Notes under the pieces: model-generated | Database searches by the model: none | Told to the model about the DNA's origin: nothing | Seen by the model: only the letters and a program-made list of their open reading frames with translations | Part shown: positions 36,807-45,388 of the stretch, piece by piece | How the letters are laid out: each line of letters starts with the position of its first letter | Numbering within the stretch: position 1 is the first letter of the stretch | Assembly (NCBI RefSeq): GCF_017114985.1 | Contig: NZ_JABXKP010000053.1 | Span: 75,721-139,720, forward strand | DNA from: Nostoc sp. JL33 | Lineage (GTDB): Bacteria; Cyanobacteriota; Cyanobacteriia; Cyanobacteriales; Nostocaceae | Length of the DNA stretch: 64,000 bases | Reading direction: 5' to 3' | Program-made: the position numbers and the translations under genes

Positions 36807-37526
36807 GACTATTTACTAGATGTTCAAAATGTCCACGCTGGATACATCAAAGATGTAGATATCCTGCAAGGTGTGAATTTCCAGGTTGCACCAGGGGAAT
36901 TGGTGACAGTGATTGGCCCCAATGGTGCGGGTAAATCTACTTTGGCAAAAGCAATTTTTGGGCTTTTGATCCCCCACACAGGCACAATTACCTTCAAAGG
37001 TGAAAATCTTGTGGGGCTAAAGTCCAATCAAATTGTCCAACGAGGAATGTGCTACGTACCGCAAATCGCCAATGTTTTCCCCTCCCTCAGTGTTGAAGAG
37101 AACTTGGAGATGGGTGCTTTTGTGCTTAACGTTCCCCTGAAACCAATCAAAGATAAAATATTTACTATGTTCCCCCGACTGAGCGATCGCCGTCGTCAAC
37201 GTGCCGGTACTCTCTCTGGAGGAGAACGCCAGATGCTAGCGATGGGCAAAGCTTTGATGTTGGAACCTAGTTTGCTGATTTTGGATGAACCATCTGCTGC
37301 TTTGTCCCCGATTTTGGTGACACAAGTGTTTGAGCAGATTAAACAAATTAATCAGGCGGGTACTGCGATCGTATTAGTAGAACAAAATGCCCGTAAGGCT
37401 TTAGAGATGGCTAATCGCGGCTATGTACTGGAGTCGGGACGCGATGCTATCTCAGGCCCTGGTGAAGAATTGTTGAATGACCCGAAAGTGGGTGAGCTAT
37501 ATCTGGGAGCAGGTAAGAGACATTAA
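36798..37526 (+). CDS. natE: ABC transporter ATPase, LivF/NatE type
   Basis: The protein is 242 residues: Walker A GPNGAGKST, signature LSGGERQ, Walker B LLILDEPSAAL and the H-loop position replaced within LVEQNA, all typical of LivF-type ATPases of the hydrophobic amino acid (HAAT) family. In Anabaena the N-I neutral amino acid permease has NatE as its second ATPase, often encoded away from the other nat genes, as here. A role in branched or neutral amino acid uptake is likely. Its start lies in a heptamer repeat. No other transporter component is adjacent. Confidence 0.8.
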   Translation: MTNDYLLDVQNVHAGYIKDVDILQGVNFQVAPGELVTVIGPNGAGKSTLAKAIFGLLIPHTGTITFKGENLVGLKSNQIVQRGMCYVPQIANVFPSLSVEENLEMGAFVLNVPLKPIKDKIFTMFPRLSDRRRQRAGTLSGGERQMLAMGKALMLEPSLLILDEPSAALSPILVTQVFEQIKQINQAGTAIVLVEQNARKALEMANRGYVLESGRDAISGPGEELLNDPKVGELYLGAGKRH

Positions 37527-37845
37527 CCCTTTTTAATCACTCTTGCCCCATTCAACATAACACCAGTCTAATATGGGAACTTCACCAGGCGATAGCGATG
37601 GCTCGGTTGGGCTGCGCCTACGCTATCTATAACTAATACAAAATCTATAATACTACCTGCCACTGCCGCGACCGTCGTTTTCGATGCTCAAAGAATTCTC
37701 CCCAATAATCCTTGCTTTTCTAATCACATCTACAGCTAGTCGAAAGGTAAAACAGGACATTCATTCAGGAAAAAACGACCAAAACATAAATTATTCGGAT
37801 TTGCCAGAACACCCATTCAGAATTCTTAATTCTTAATTACGAACA

Positions 37846-37955
37846 GGTTAAAGTCCCTAGTTATGAGCATAGGCGTAGGCATCGCCTGTTTTTCTCTTAC
37901 TCCCCTTTACTGCATTTTTTGTCTACTTTGTCAATGCATAAGTTCTGCCAGTTAG
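37846..37955 (+). repeat. Dispersed repeat, direct copy at 40433-40527
   Basis: Shares AAAGTCCCTAGT, GGCATCGCCTGTTTTTCTCT, CATTTTTTGTCTACTTTGTCAA and TAAGTTCTG-C with the copy downstream of the NERD/PhnD gene. The two copies flank that gene in the same orientation. Confidence 0.75.
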
Positions 37956-38192
37956 CCCTTTCAAGGTGAACGTTTGTACTATGAAAAAAATGATGTTTTA
38001 ACCCAACTTTGGTATTTTGGCGATTGCGATCGCTACCCACTACGACCTAACAGTGCGTCTGGTAGAGTTGGCATCGCTTAATTTACAGTCCAAAAATTTG
38101 GAGTTTAATGCATAAATTCTTTGTTCAATTCCAGGCGATGCCTGAAATGCCCTAAAAACTTTGATAGTACATATGCTCGCCTTGAAAGGGCT
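37954..38192. mobile_element. MITE-like fold-back element
   Basis: Imperfect terminal inverted repeats of about 33 bases start AGCCCTTTCAAGG and contain TGTACTAT. The outer flanks AGTTCTGCCAG and AGTTCTGACAG could be a target duplication with one difference. There is no coding capacity. Confidence 0.65.
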
Positions 38193-38538
38193 AGTTCTGA
38201 CAGCAACTTTTCCTCTCTAAGAGACGCTGAACGCGATCGCTTGAATTCAAGTTCAACATCACTTAAAAAATTCCCTTAATTGAAGCAAAAAAGATTTACT
38301 ATAAAAACATTTTCTCAGGGTATTCACTGATGTATTTTGCGAGTTTGCCTGCTTAATATGTAGCAAATAATATAGAACTAGTTACTTAAGTTAGAAGGTA
38401 AAGTTTCTTTCGTTAAATGACTTAAAGAAGTATTTTTACAAAGATTAGTTAGTAGTAAGCGTATTTATAATCATCTCGGCTTAATGCAAATTGTTCTAAA
38501 TATTTCAATGTCAGTCTTATAAATTATCAAAAAATATT

Positions 38539-40422
38539 ATGAAAGTGCTTTTACCAGAGGGAGTTGAACTTCAAGGTTTTGAGAGAGAATTAAAAACAAC
38601 TCTAGAGCAAGCACAACTTGCTGGTTATGCCCTTATGGGTTTTGCCTTTAGAGAGGCTCTCAGTTCAAAGCTTCACCAAATTGATGCTTTGGTGGTTATG
38701 GAGCCAGGAGTATTTGTATGTTTAGAGGCAAAAGGATATAAAGGTAAGTGGACAGGAAGCGCCAACGAAACATGGTTTTCTGATAATCAAGAAATTAAAG
38801 CAGTTGGCGGCAATCCATATATACAAGTTGAACGATACAGCCTAGTTATTAAAGATAAACTTCGGTCTTGTATATTTCAGGATATTGATTTTTGGGTTAA
38901 TTATTTTGTTGTTGCCCCTGATCAAACAAAATTTGAAATAAAAGATGCAGTTATTAATACCTTTCAACCTGGAAGGTCAGTGCAAATTTGTAATATATCC
39001 AGAATAGAACAGGTCTTAGGCAGTATTAGAACTAAGGAAAATGTTGCTGCAAAATTCAACGAAATTGGTATTAAAAAAATTATTAGCGAACTCACAGGAA
39101 TATCACTAGAAAAAATCGAAATACTTATAAATGGTCAGCCGCCGGGCCCAACTCTAAAACCACGTCCAGTAGAACTAAAACCTGTTAACCCGACTCTAGA
39201 AGCACCTCCAGTAGAACTAGAACCTGTTGGCCCGACTCTAAAACTACCTCATAACAAATATATTCATCTTTCTATAATCCTTACTTGCTTTGCAGTCGCA
39301 GGAATATTTGCTGTTTGGCATTATTCTAATCAAAGAGGATGCGAAACCGCTACTCAAACAAGAGTAAATGGTATTTGTTATAAAGATATTACTAAAAAAC
39401 CTCTTGTTGTAGGCATTATCACTTCACCTAAACAGTATTCAGAATTTAAAACATATTTAAAAAACCAACTCCGTTCTCAAGGCATAGATGTAGTAGTTGA
39501 AGGGAACTCTGAAATTACATATAAAGATGCTCAAAATAATATTACTAAAAACAAATGGGATATCGTGTTTGCCAACTCACCCATGAATGGAATGCGAGCT
39601 AAAGATAATAGCTACAAATGGTTAGCTCGAATGTATCCTAAATATCCACTTACTTATGAATCAGTTTTATTTGTTAGGTCTGATAGTTCAATTAAGTCAA
39701 TTGAAGATATTAATTCTTCAACAACTATCGCTCTTGGAGATTTCAATTCAGCTTCAAGCTTCTATATGCCTGTCTATAATTTATATGGAAAATCTATGAC
39801 TGTAACGGCAGGACATAGAAGTAGTAAAATTCGAGAGCTAGTAGCTAACAAAAAAGCAGATATAGGAGCAGTTGTATACAGTACGCTGAAGGACGATCCA
39901 CAATTCCGAGTAATTCAAATTAGTAGAGAAATTCCAGGCACAGGAGTTTACTTATCTCCAAAATTAACTCCTACTATCCAAAAGCAGATTCAAAACATTT
40001 TAGAAAATGCACCTAAAAGAATTAAGAAACAGGCAAACTACGACACAGGAGAAGAGCCAGACTATAAAGAATTTAGAACGATTGCATTAAGAGCAGATCA
40101 AGTTTTATCATGCGCTAATTTTAGTAGAAATCCCGTACAATTTTTTTGTAACGCAACATCTCAAGGAATTCTAGGACGGGTGGCTGGTTTCACCAACCAG
40201 GGGAATGGAATGATTCGATTACGATTGGAACGAGAAAATCATCAAATCTGCGAAGTCTTTGTTTCTTCACAAACGCTGAACAAAATTACAGATGGTCGTT
40301 CACCAGAATTTATTAATAGAAAACAAGTCAATATTACTGGAGTAGAGGCAATAGAAGTAGAAGACGGCACTTGTGAACTAACAATTGAAAACCCTACTCA
40401 GCTAGTAGTGTTAACAACCTAG
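38539..40422 (+). CDS. NERD nuclease-like domain fused to a transmembrane and PhnD-like binding domain
   Basis: The protein is 627 residues. Residues 1-170 form a NERD domain of the PD-(D/E)XK type, with D49 in IDALVV and E63-x-K65 in CLEAKG. A Pro-rich linker with repeats of PVELxPVxPTL (about 205-238) leads to one transmembrane helix (about 241-262). Residues 280-510 look like a PhnD/phosphonate-type periplasmic binding protein (LVVGIITSPKQYSEFKTYL, KNKWDIVFANSP, ALGDFNSASSFYMP). A short C-terminal domain (about 540-627) is unassigned. The predicted topology puts the nuclease-like part inside and the ligand-binding part outside. Direct repeats flank it; function is unknown. Confidence 0.75.
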   Translation: MKVLLPEGVELQGFERELKTTLEQAQLAGYALMGFAFREALSSKLHQIDALVVMEPGVFVCLEAKGYKGKWTGSANETWFSDNQEIKAVGGNPYIQVERYSLVIKDKLRSCIFQDIDFWVNYFVVAPDQTKFEIKDAVINTFQPGRSVQICNISRIEQVLGSIRTKENVAAKFNEIGIKKIISELTGISLEKIEILINGQPPGPTLKPRPVELKPVNPTLEAPPVELEPVGPTLKLPHNKYIHLSIILTCFAVAGIFAVWHYSNQRGCETATQTRVNGICYKDITKKPLVVGIITSPKQYSEFKTYLKNQLRSQGIDVVVEGNSEITYKDAQNNITKNKWDIVFANSPMNGMRAKDNSYKWLARMYPKYPLTYESVLFVRSDSSIKSIEDINSSTTIALGDFNSASSFYMPVYNLYGKSMTVTAGHRSSKIRELVANKKADIGAVVYSTLKDDPQFRVIQISREIPGTGVYLSPKLTPTIQKQIQNILENAPKRIKKQANYDTGEEPDYKEFRTIALRADQVLSCANFSRNPVQFFCNATSQGILGRVAGFTNQGNGMIRLRLERENHQICEVFVSSQTLNKITDGRSPEFINRKQVNITGVEAIEVEDGTCELTIENPTQLVVLTT

Positions 40423-40860
40423 AGTTTAGCCTTTTAAAGTCCCTAGTGATTAGCTCCGGCGTCGCCTGTTTTTCTCTTGCCCCCCTTACGTCATTTTTGG
40501 TTTACTTTGTCAAGGCGTAAGTTCTGACGAATTACGAATTAGTAATAGACATAGGAGTGAAATTAAATATGCCTTACCCAGAACCCTTGTAGAGACGTAG
40601 CACTGCTACGTCAAAACAATTCTTTTTTGGAGATGTCTGATGATGTTGAGTGCTTTTGGCAATTTGGCATCCAAAATTTTTCTGTTGCAGTTTTAATTGA
40701 GATATCAGCAGGGTTACAGGGACATTGAGAAAGTTCTACAAGGGAGCGATTCCCGTCTCAAAAATCCCACCCAATGGCCAGTTGTTGACGCCCAGGCTCT
40801 TTGAACCACCTTAACGTGGATGCAGCGCAAGCGTCACCGCTTCACCACAACTGGCTAGAA
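40423..40860. other. Intergenic region next to the tnpB element
   Basis: It holds the second copy of the dispersed repeat (40433-40527) and an inverted repeat whose arms are GGCCAGTTGT near 40776 and ACAACTGGC near 40849. The right arm of that repeat is the sequence just outside the transposon right end. Confidence 0.6.
40433..40527 (+). repeat. Dispersed repeat, direct copy of 37846-37955
   Basis: Matches AAAGTCCCTAGTGATTAGC, GGCGTCGCCTGTTTTTCTCT and GTTTACTTTGTCAA. It lies 11 bases after the NERD/PhnD stop codon. Confidence 0.75.
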
Positions 40861-40868
40861 TTGAACCT

Positions 40869-40889
40869 CGCATGACTAGAAGTCACGCG
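40869..40889 (-). repeat. Right-end hairpin, overlaps tnpB stop
   Basis: CGCATGACTAGAAGTCACGCG. The tnpB stop codon lies within it. In known systems this part forms the 3' end of the omega RNA. Confidence 0.75.
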
Positions 40890-42157
40890 ATTCCTACTTC
40901 AACGATTCCTGCCTGGATTACTCCAGGACTTACAGATTCTCCATAGGCGTTTAAAGCATCCGGCGCACCGACGGCTGCTGTCTTGAAAAGTCTCTTTGCT
41001 GCTGGGGAGACCCCAGCAGTATTAATACAAGAGCTTTTCGCTGTTAAAAGTTTTAATCCCTCATTCAAGATGTTCAAAGCCGCATTATTGTCTCTGAAAT
41101 TGTAATTGCTGCAAGTAGGACAAGACCATTCACGCAGTTTTAAATCTTTGACTAATGGGTTGATAAAACCACAATCATTACAAGTTTGAGATGAGGGGTA
41201 AAATGTGCCAACTTTTTGCACAATTTTGTCATGCCACAAAGCTTTATATTCCAGCATGGCAACGAACTTAGACCAACTAGCGTCCGAAATACTCAAAGCT
41301 AGTAAGGGAATTTTAACCATGTTGGCAACTCGCAAATCTTCTATACAGATAATACTGTTTTCTTTGATTAGACGAGTTGAGAGCTTATGCAGAAAATCGT
41401 CTCTGAGATTAGTAATCCTTTCGTAGGTACGAGCCAGCTTGATTTTCGCTTTGACTCGATTACTACTACCCTTGACACTACGAGATAGCTTTTTATGTGC
41501 CTTGCGTAACTTACGAGTTTGAGTTCTGTAATATTTCGGATTATCTACAACTTCTCCATTGCTAGTAACGAGATAAGATTTTATGCCTAAGTCTAGCCCA
41601 ATATTTTGAGTGACCTGGTGGTGTTTCTCTATCTCTGTTTCACATAAAATGCTAGCAATATATTTACCTGATGACGTGCGAGTTACCGTAACATTTATCA
41701 GCTTTCCCGTAATTGACTGAGACTTGTGAAACTTCACCCATCCTAGTTTTGGTAGTTTTAAACGATTCTCTATTACCTGAATGTTACCGTTGGTCAGGTT
41801 GGTTTTGTAAGACTGCTTGCACCCATGCTTCTTTTTGAATTTAGGAAAGCCTACGTTTTTTCTACTTTTAATTTTCTTGAAGTCAGCAAAAAAGTTTTTG
41901 TACGCTGTTTCTAGATTCTTGAGCGAGTTTTGTAGAGCAAATTTATCTACCTCTTTGAGCCATTCAATTTCTTTTTTAAGTAAAGTTAACTGCTGACTAC
42001 AAGCGTTATAGTTTAACGCTTTTTTCTCAGTGTTATATAACTCTTTTCTTAGTCCTAAGAAGCGGTTGTACACAAATCTCGCACAGCCAATAGTCTTGTT
42101 AATTAAGACTTGTTGATTGTGTGTGGGGATTAGTGTAATCTTGAATGCTTTTTGCAC
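40883..42157 (-). CDS. tnpB: TnpB RNA-guided nuclease homolog
   Basis: The protein is about 424 residues from the GTG at 42157, where family similarity starts (VQKAFKITLIPT); the frame extends 20 codons further to a TTG. RuvC motifs look intact: GLDLGIK (Asp), ICIEDLR (Glu) and RDNNAALNI (Asp). The zinc finger CNDC...CPTC lies between the last two. TnpB proteins are RNA-guided DNA nucleases, ancestors of Cas12, that promote retention of their element. The C-terminal 40 residues are encoded in the element's right end. Whether an RNA is made here is not shown. Confidence 0.9.
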   Translation of the reverse strand: MQKAFKITLIPTHNQQVLINKTIGCARFVYNRFLGLRKELYNTEKKALNYNACSQQLTLLKKEIEWLKEVDKFALQNSLKNLETAYKNFFADFKKIKSRKNVGFPKFKKKHGCKQSYKTNLTNGNIQVIENRLKLPKLGWVKFHKSQSITGKLINVTVTRTSSGKYIASILCETEIEKHHQVTQNIGLDLGIKSYLVTSNGEVVDNPKYYRTQTRKLRKAHKKLSRSVKGSSNRVKAKIKLARTYERITNLRDDFLHKLSTRLIKENSIICIEDLRVANMVKIPLLALSISDASWSKFVAMLEYKALWHDKIVQKVGTFYPSSQTCNDCGFINPLVKDLKLREWSCPTCSNYNFRDNNAALNILNEGLKLLTAKSSCINTAGVSPAAKRLFKTAAVGAPDALNAYGESVSPGVIQAGIVEVGIA

Positions 42158-42231
42158 GTAGGACAACTTGTTAAATGTGTTAAATACACTGGTATTGTAA
42201 CACAAAGTCACACTCAATATGGAGCGCCTAA

Positions 42232-42252
42232 CTCATGACTATAAGTCACGAG
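42232..42252 (-). repeat. Left-end hairpin of the tnpB element
   Basis: CTCATGACTATAAGTCACGAG, an imperfect palindrome matching the right-end hairpin in its TGACT/AGTCA core and in the position of its mismatch. Confidence 0.75.
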
Positions 42253-42325
42253 TGTGCGGCTTGTAGAAATCAAACAGAAAACACATAGTTAGCCAGGTGG
42301 ATCATACCAAAGCGATCGCCACCAT

Positions 42326-43747
42326 TTATTTAACCTGTAGTTGCCTTAGTTTATTATTTGCGGACAGCAGTAACTCTTGAGCTTTCAGATAGGCTGTTGT
42401 GCCATTTTGCACCTTTTCTAATTGATTAATAATACTTTGCAATTGGCTCAACACCCGATTGCGCTCTCCATCATCAGCATTAGCAGGAGTTGAAGCCACC
42501 AAGCTTTTTATTTCTCGTTGCGCTAATTCCATTGTCTCCACAGCATCAGCCTCAGCTTGCCGCCTTACCTTAACTTGACCTAAATTCGCCTCATAAATTG
42601 CTAATAACTTCTGTGCTTCGGTATAACCCGCCACGTCTTTTGAGGGAATCTCTTTAAGCCGCTCAATTGCCTCTATCCACAAATTTTCTATCTGTTGCCA
42701 TTCAGTTACAGCGTGCGGCGGATTTTGACCAGCTTTGGCAGCTTGCCAGGAAAATTGCCGCGCTGCGGTAATTAAGGCACTGATGCGATCGTTCCCAGCA
42801 CTGATGCGATCGTTCTCAGCTGCCAATCCAACGACTTCCTGAAACTCACGCTTATAATTATCCAGTTGATTTTGTACAGTTTTTCCTGCCAGAGTTTGAC
42901 TAGGAATCTGCTCTAATTGATTAAGGGTGGTTTGCCAAACAGCAGTTGCAGTCTGTTTATCAGTTGCTGTTGCAGCCCGTTCATATTGCTGTTTAGCATT
43001 TAAGAAGCTCTGCATATTATCGGCAAGCAACGACTGAGCATTCTTTTCCTGAAAAACTTGAGCTTCTAGCTGCCCAACTTTACTCCGAAATGCATTAAAA
43101 CCGTAGATGCTAAAGCGCGAATCATACCACCAATATCTGTATTCTGACCAATCGTTGACAAAGGAAGTTGGTAACTGATCTAGATGTTTTTGTGTTTCTT
43201 GTAGCTTCTGTTCTCCCAAAGCCAAATCAGCCGGACTAGTAGCTTTTTCAATCAATTGTTCAGCTTGTTCGACTAATACCAACGCCTCTCGATAGTGATT
43301 ATCCATGCTGATATAGCTGGGTAGCAACAAAAAAGGCGCATGGAGCATCATCGGACGCCGAATCACCGGGTAAGGCTGGTTGGCCACCCAAATTATACCA
43401 ACGGGAATACCTATAAGTATTGCGATCCAAATAAGTCTACTACCTATACCGCGCTTGGCTTTGCTATGCAATTGCTGAGGAGATGTTTTGATAACCTGCC
43501 TTTTTAACTCCATTTCATGCTCTAATTCAGCAAGGTTCTTGGGGGTTGATGGTGTTGTAGATTGCTTTCGCACTACAGGTTGAAGGCTGGGAACAGATGG
43601 AGCTATCCCAGAGCTATTTGCAGCATTTTTACGTAAGAAATTCCAGTTTATTTTGTTTAAAAAAATCATCTTTATAGCCAGTACTATGTTAAGTATTCCC
43701 AAAAAACACAGCAAATACAAACAATAGATCCTTTTGGCTTTTGACAC
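42326..43747 (-). CDS. Membrane-anchored coiled-coil protein
   Basis: The protein is 473 residues. There is a hydrophobic segment near the N-terminus (about 8-30) and a second one at about 103-122 (LIWIAILIGIPVGIIWV). The rest is helical, with repeated Glu/Gln/Lys-rich stretches of about 70 residues, each with (K/A)LxQLxxIPS motifs. I recognise no enzymatic domain. The first codon is GTG; an ATG at residue 27 is a possible alternative. A small in-frame duplication gives ENDRISA-GNDRISA (about 42790-42830). A structural or scaffolding role in the envelope is a guess only. Confidence 0.6.
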   Translation of the reverse strand: MSKAKRIYCLYLLCFLGILNIVLAIKMIFLNKINWNFLRKNAANSSGIAPSVPSLQPVVRKQSTTPSTPKNLAELEHEMELKRQVIKTSPQQLHSKAKRGIGSRLIWIAILIGIPVGIIWVANQPYPVIRRPMMLHAPFLLLPSYISMDNHYREALVLVEQAEQLIEKATSPADLALGEQKLQETQKHLDQLPTSFVNDWSEYRYWWYDSRFSIYGFNAFRSKVGQLEAQVFQEKNAQSLLADNMQSFLNAKQQYERAATATDKQTATAVWQTTLNQLEQIPSQTLAGKTVQNQLDNYKREFQEVVGLAAENDRISAGNDRISALITAARQFSWQAAKAGQNPPHAVTEWQQIENLWIEAIERLKEIPSKDVAGYTEAQKLLAIYEANLGQVKVRRQAEADAVETMELAQREIKSLVASTPANADDGERNRVLSQLQSIINQLEKVQNGTTAYLKAQELLLSANNKLRQLQVK

Positions 43748-44142
43748 AAATTATACTCTTTCGTAACTAGAATATTAATGTTTCGGAAAAACTGCGCTGG
43801 TTATAGCTAACCTTGGCTTTAAACTTGACAAATAATATCAAATTTAATTGAGGCACATATAGCGTTTCTTAATAAGAATGAGGTACAGCTTAACCTCACC
43901 CCGATAAAGCTGTGCTTTATCTCCCCTCACCTTGGTAAGGAGAGGGGTTGGGCGTGAGGTTTTGATATGTACTTCATGCACCTGGGAACCGCTATAATAG
44001 TCAATTTATACAATATATAAGTTATAAATTACGATACAATGTGAAGATTAAATGACTCTTAAATCGTGTAATCAGGTACTCTTGCATCTTCCTTTAGTCT
44101 GATATCTTCTTGGGAACAGCTTTGTTGTTATCAGGTAGATTG
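43748..44142. other. Intergenic region with a nested MITE
   Basis: Divergent spacer holding the element at 43858-43996. The last 145 bases before the carbonic anhydrase gene are AT-rich and likely promoter. No gene. Confidence 0.6.
43858..43996. mobile_element. Nested MITE
   Basis: Outer inverted ends TATAGCGTTTC and GAACCGCTATA, consistent with an IS630-type TA duplication. Inside lies a second palindromic element (43892-43961; AACCTCACCCC...GGGCGTGAGGTT) of the family inserted in the kinase gene at 17948. Confidence 0.75.
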
Positions 44143-44865
44143 ATGAGTCGAATTAATGGATTTGTAGGGCGACGTGATTTCTTAAAATTCGCCAGCATGG
44201 TAGGTATTACCGCTACTGGTTTTGGTAATAGCTTTTGGAATTCAGAGCAAACTGCTGTTGCTGATATTCACGCAGTTAACCCTAATCCAATCAGTCCAAA
44301 TGAAGCCGTCAGACGCTTGCTGGATGGTAATCAAAGATTTATTCATCAAAAACGTCAATATCCCGATCAATCATTAGAACATTTGCGATTAGTTGCTAAA
44401 GCTCAGTATCCCTTTGCCGCCATATTGGGCTGTGCAGATTCTAGAGTACCTGCGGAAATCGTCTTCGATCAAGGACTTGGAGATTTATTTGTTGTGCGAG
44501 TTGCTGGTAATGTAGTCAGTGACACGGTTATAGGCAGTTTGGAATATTCTACAACAGTATTGGGTTCGCAGTTGATTGTGATTTTGGGTCATAAAAGATG
44601 CGGTGCAGTAGCAGAAGCAATCAAAAACGAACCACTTCCTGGCAGAATTGGTTTGATTATTGAGGGCATCAAACCATCTGTAGAAAGGGTAAAGTTCAGA
44701 ACGGGTGATAATATGCAGGATGCAGTTATAGCTAACATTCAGTATCAGGCTGAAAAATTGCAGGAAAGCTCAACAGTTTTAGCCAAATTGCTCCATCAAG
44801 GCAAACTAAAAATTGTTAGCGCTTGTTACGATATTGACACTGGTAAAGTCAACATTATTACTTGA
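44143..44865 (+). CDS. Tat-exported beta-carbonic anhydrase
   Basis: The protein is about 240 residues. The N-terminus has a twin-arginine signal, GRRDFLKFASMVG, so it is probably exported folded to the periplasm. The beta-CA zinc site is present: C97, D99 and R101 in GCADSR, and H150 and C153 in GHKRCGA. It interconverts CO2 and bicarbonate, and outside the cell membrane may aid inorganic carbon supply or pH control, as proposed for EcaB-type enzymes. The ATG at 44143 is chosen; the frame opens 11 codons earlier at TTG. No neighbouring carbon-concentrating genes. Confidence 0.9.
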   Translation: MSRINGFVGRRDFLKFASMVGITATGFGNSFWNSEQTAVADIHAVNPNPISPNEAVRRLLDGNQRFIHQKRQYPDQSLEHLRLVAKAQYPFAAILGCADSRVPAEIVFDQGLGDLFVVRVAGNVVSDTVIGSLEYSTTVLGSQLIVILGHKRCGAVAEAIKNEPLPGRIGLIIEGIKPSVERVKFRTGDNMQDAVIANIQYQAEKLQESSTVLAKLLHQGKLKIVSACYDIDTGKVNIIT

Positions 44866-45388
44866 ATATCTCACACCTTTTAAGCGTAGGATTATTAGTT
44901 TAATGATGTTGCAATAAATTATTATTTATAAAATATTTTTTATTAATAATTTTCAAGATTAATTAAATTTATTTACATATACATTGGTAGGAGCGTACAT
45001 CTGTACGCCCCTACGGTTGGCCTACGAATATAGCAAACTCACAAAAATTCAGAAAAACCTAAAAGCAAGGCACAGTCCAAGCTTGTAATAAATAAACCCA
45101 GCAGGGGCCATATAACAACGCCGCCTGCCAGGAAGGTATAGTATATTCTGGCCATGTTTGATCAGGTTAGCGCTTATTTGTAAAAAATAATTGCGTATCC
45201 CTAGATACAATAACTAAATACTTTGGGAAACCAGTTAAGAAAAGTTACTAAATAGGTTAATTTACAATTAAATCTAACAATTTACCGAATAGGGAGACGA
45301 GGACACGGAAAAATATTTCCCAATGCCCAATGCCCCATAATATAAGAAAGCGCTTCACACTTCTTAAATAATCAGCTTTATTAGAACA
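44866..45388. other. Intergenic region
   Basis: AT-rich stretch with an inverted repeat at 44988-45013 (GGAGCGTACA/TGTACGCCCC), a common hairpin in such genomes. A 60-codon minus-strand frame (45257-45439) overlaps the ubiD start and is rejected. The ubiD promoter is presumably here. Confidence 0.5.

Larger units (their letters stand above)
37527..38538. other. Kilobase gene-free region with a fold-back element
   Basis: No credible gene was found in this 1-kb stretch. It contains a dispersed repeat (37846-37955, copy at 40433-40527) and a 239-base element with inverted ends (37954-38192). The AT-rich last 300 bases probably include the promoter of the NERD/PhnD gene. Confidence 0.7.
40861..42268 (-). 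mobile_element. IS1341-type tnpB-only element (IS200/IS605 family)
   Basis: On the minus strand the element begins after TTGAT (42269-42273), has a left hairpin (42232-42252), a tnpB gene, a right hairpin (40869-40889) and ends in TTCAA (40861-40865). Both hairpins share TGACT-nnn-AGTCA with the same A-C mismatch. TTGAT is the ISDra2-type target. No tnpA is present, so mobility would need a transposase in trans. Confidence 0.75.

Noticed and set aside
40423..42325. Cas12-type CRISPR system
   Set aside because: The RuvC protein is a TnpB with IS200/IS605 ends; no repeats, Cas1 or Cas2 are nearby.
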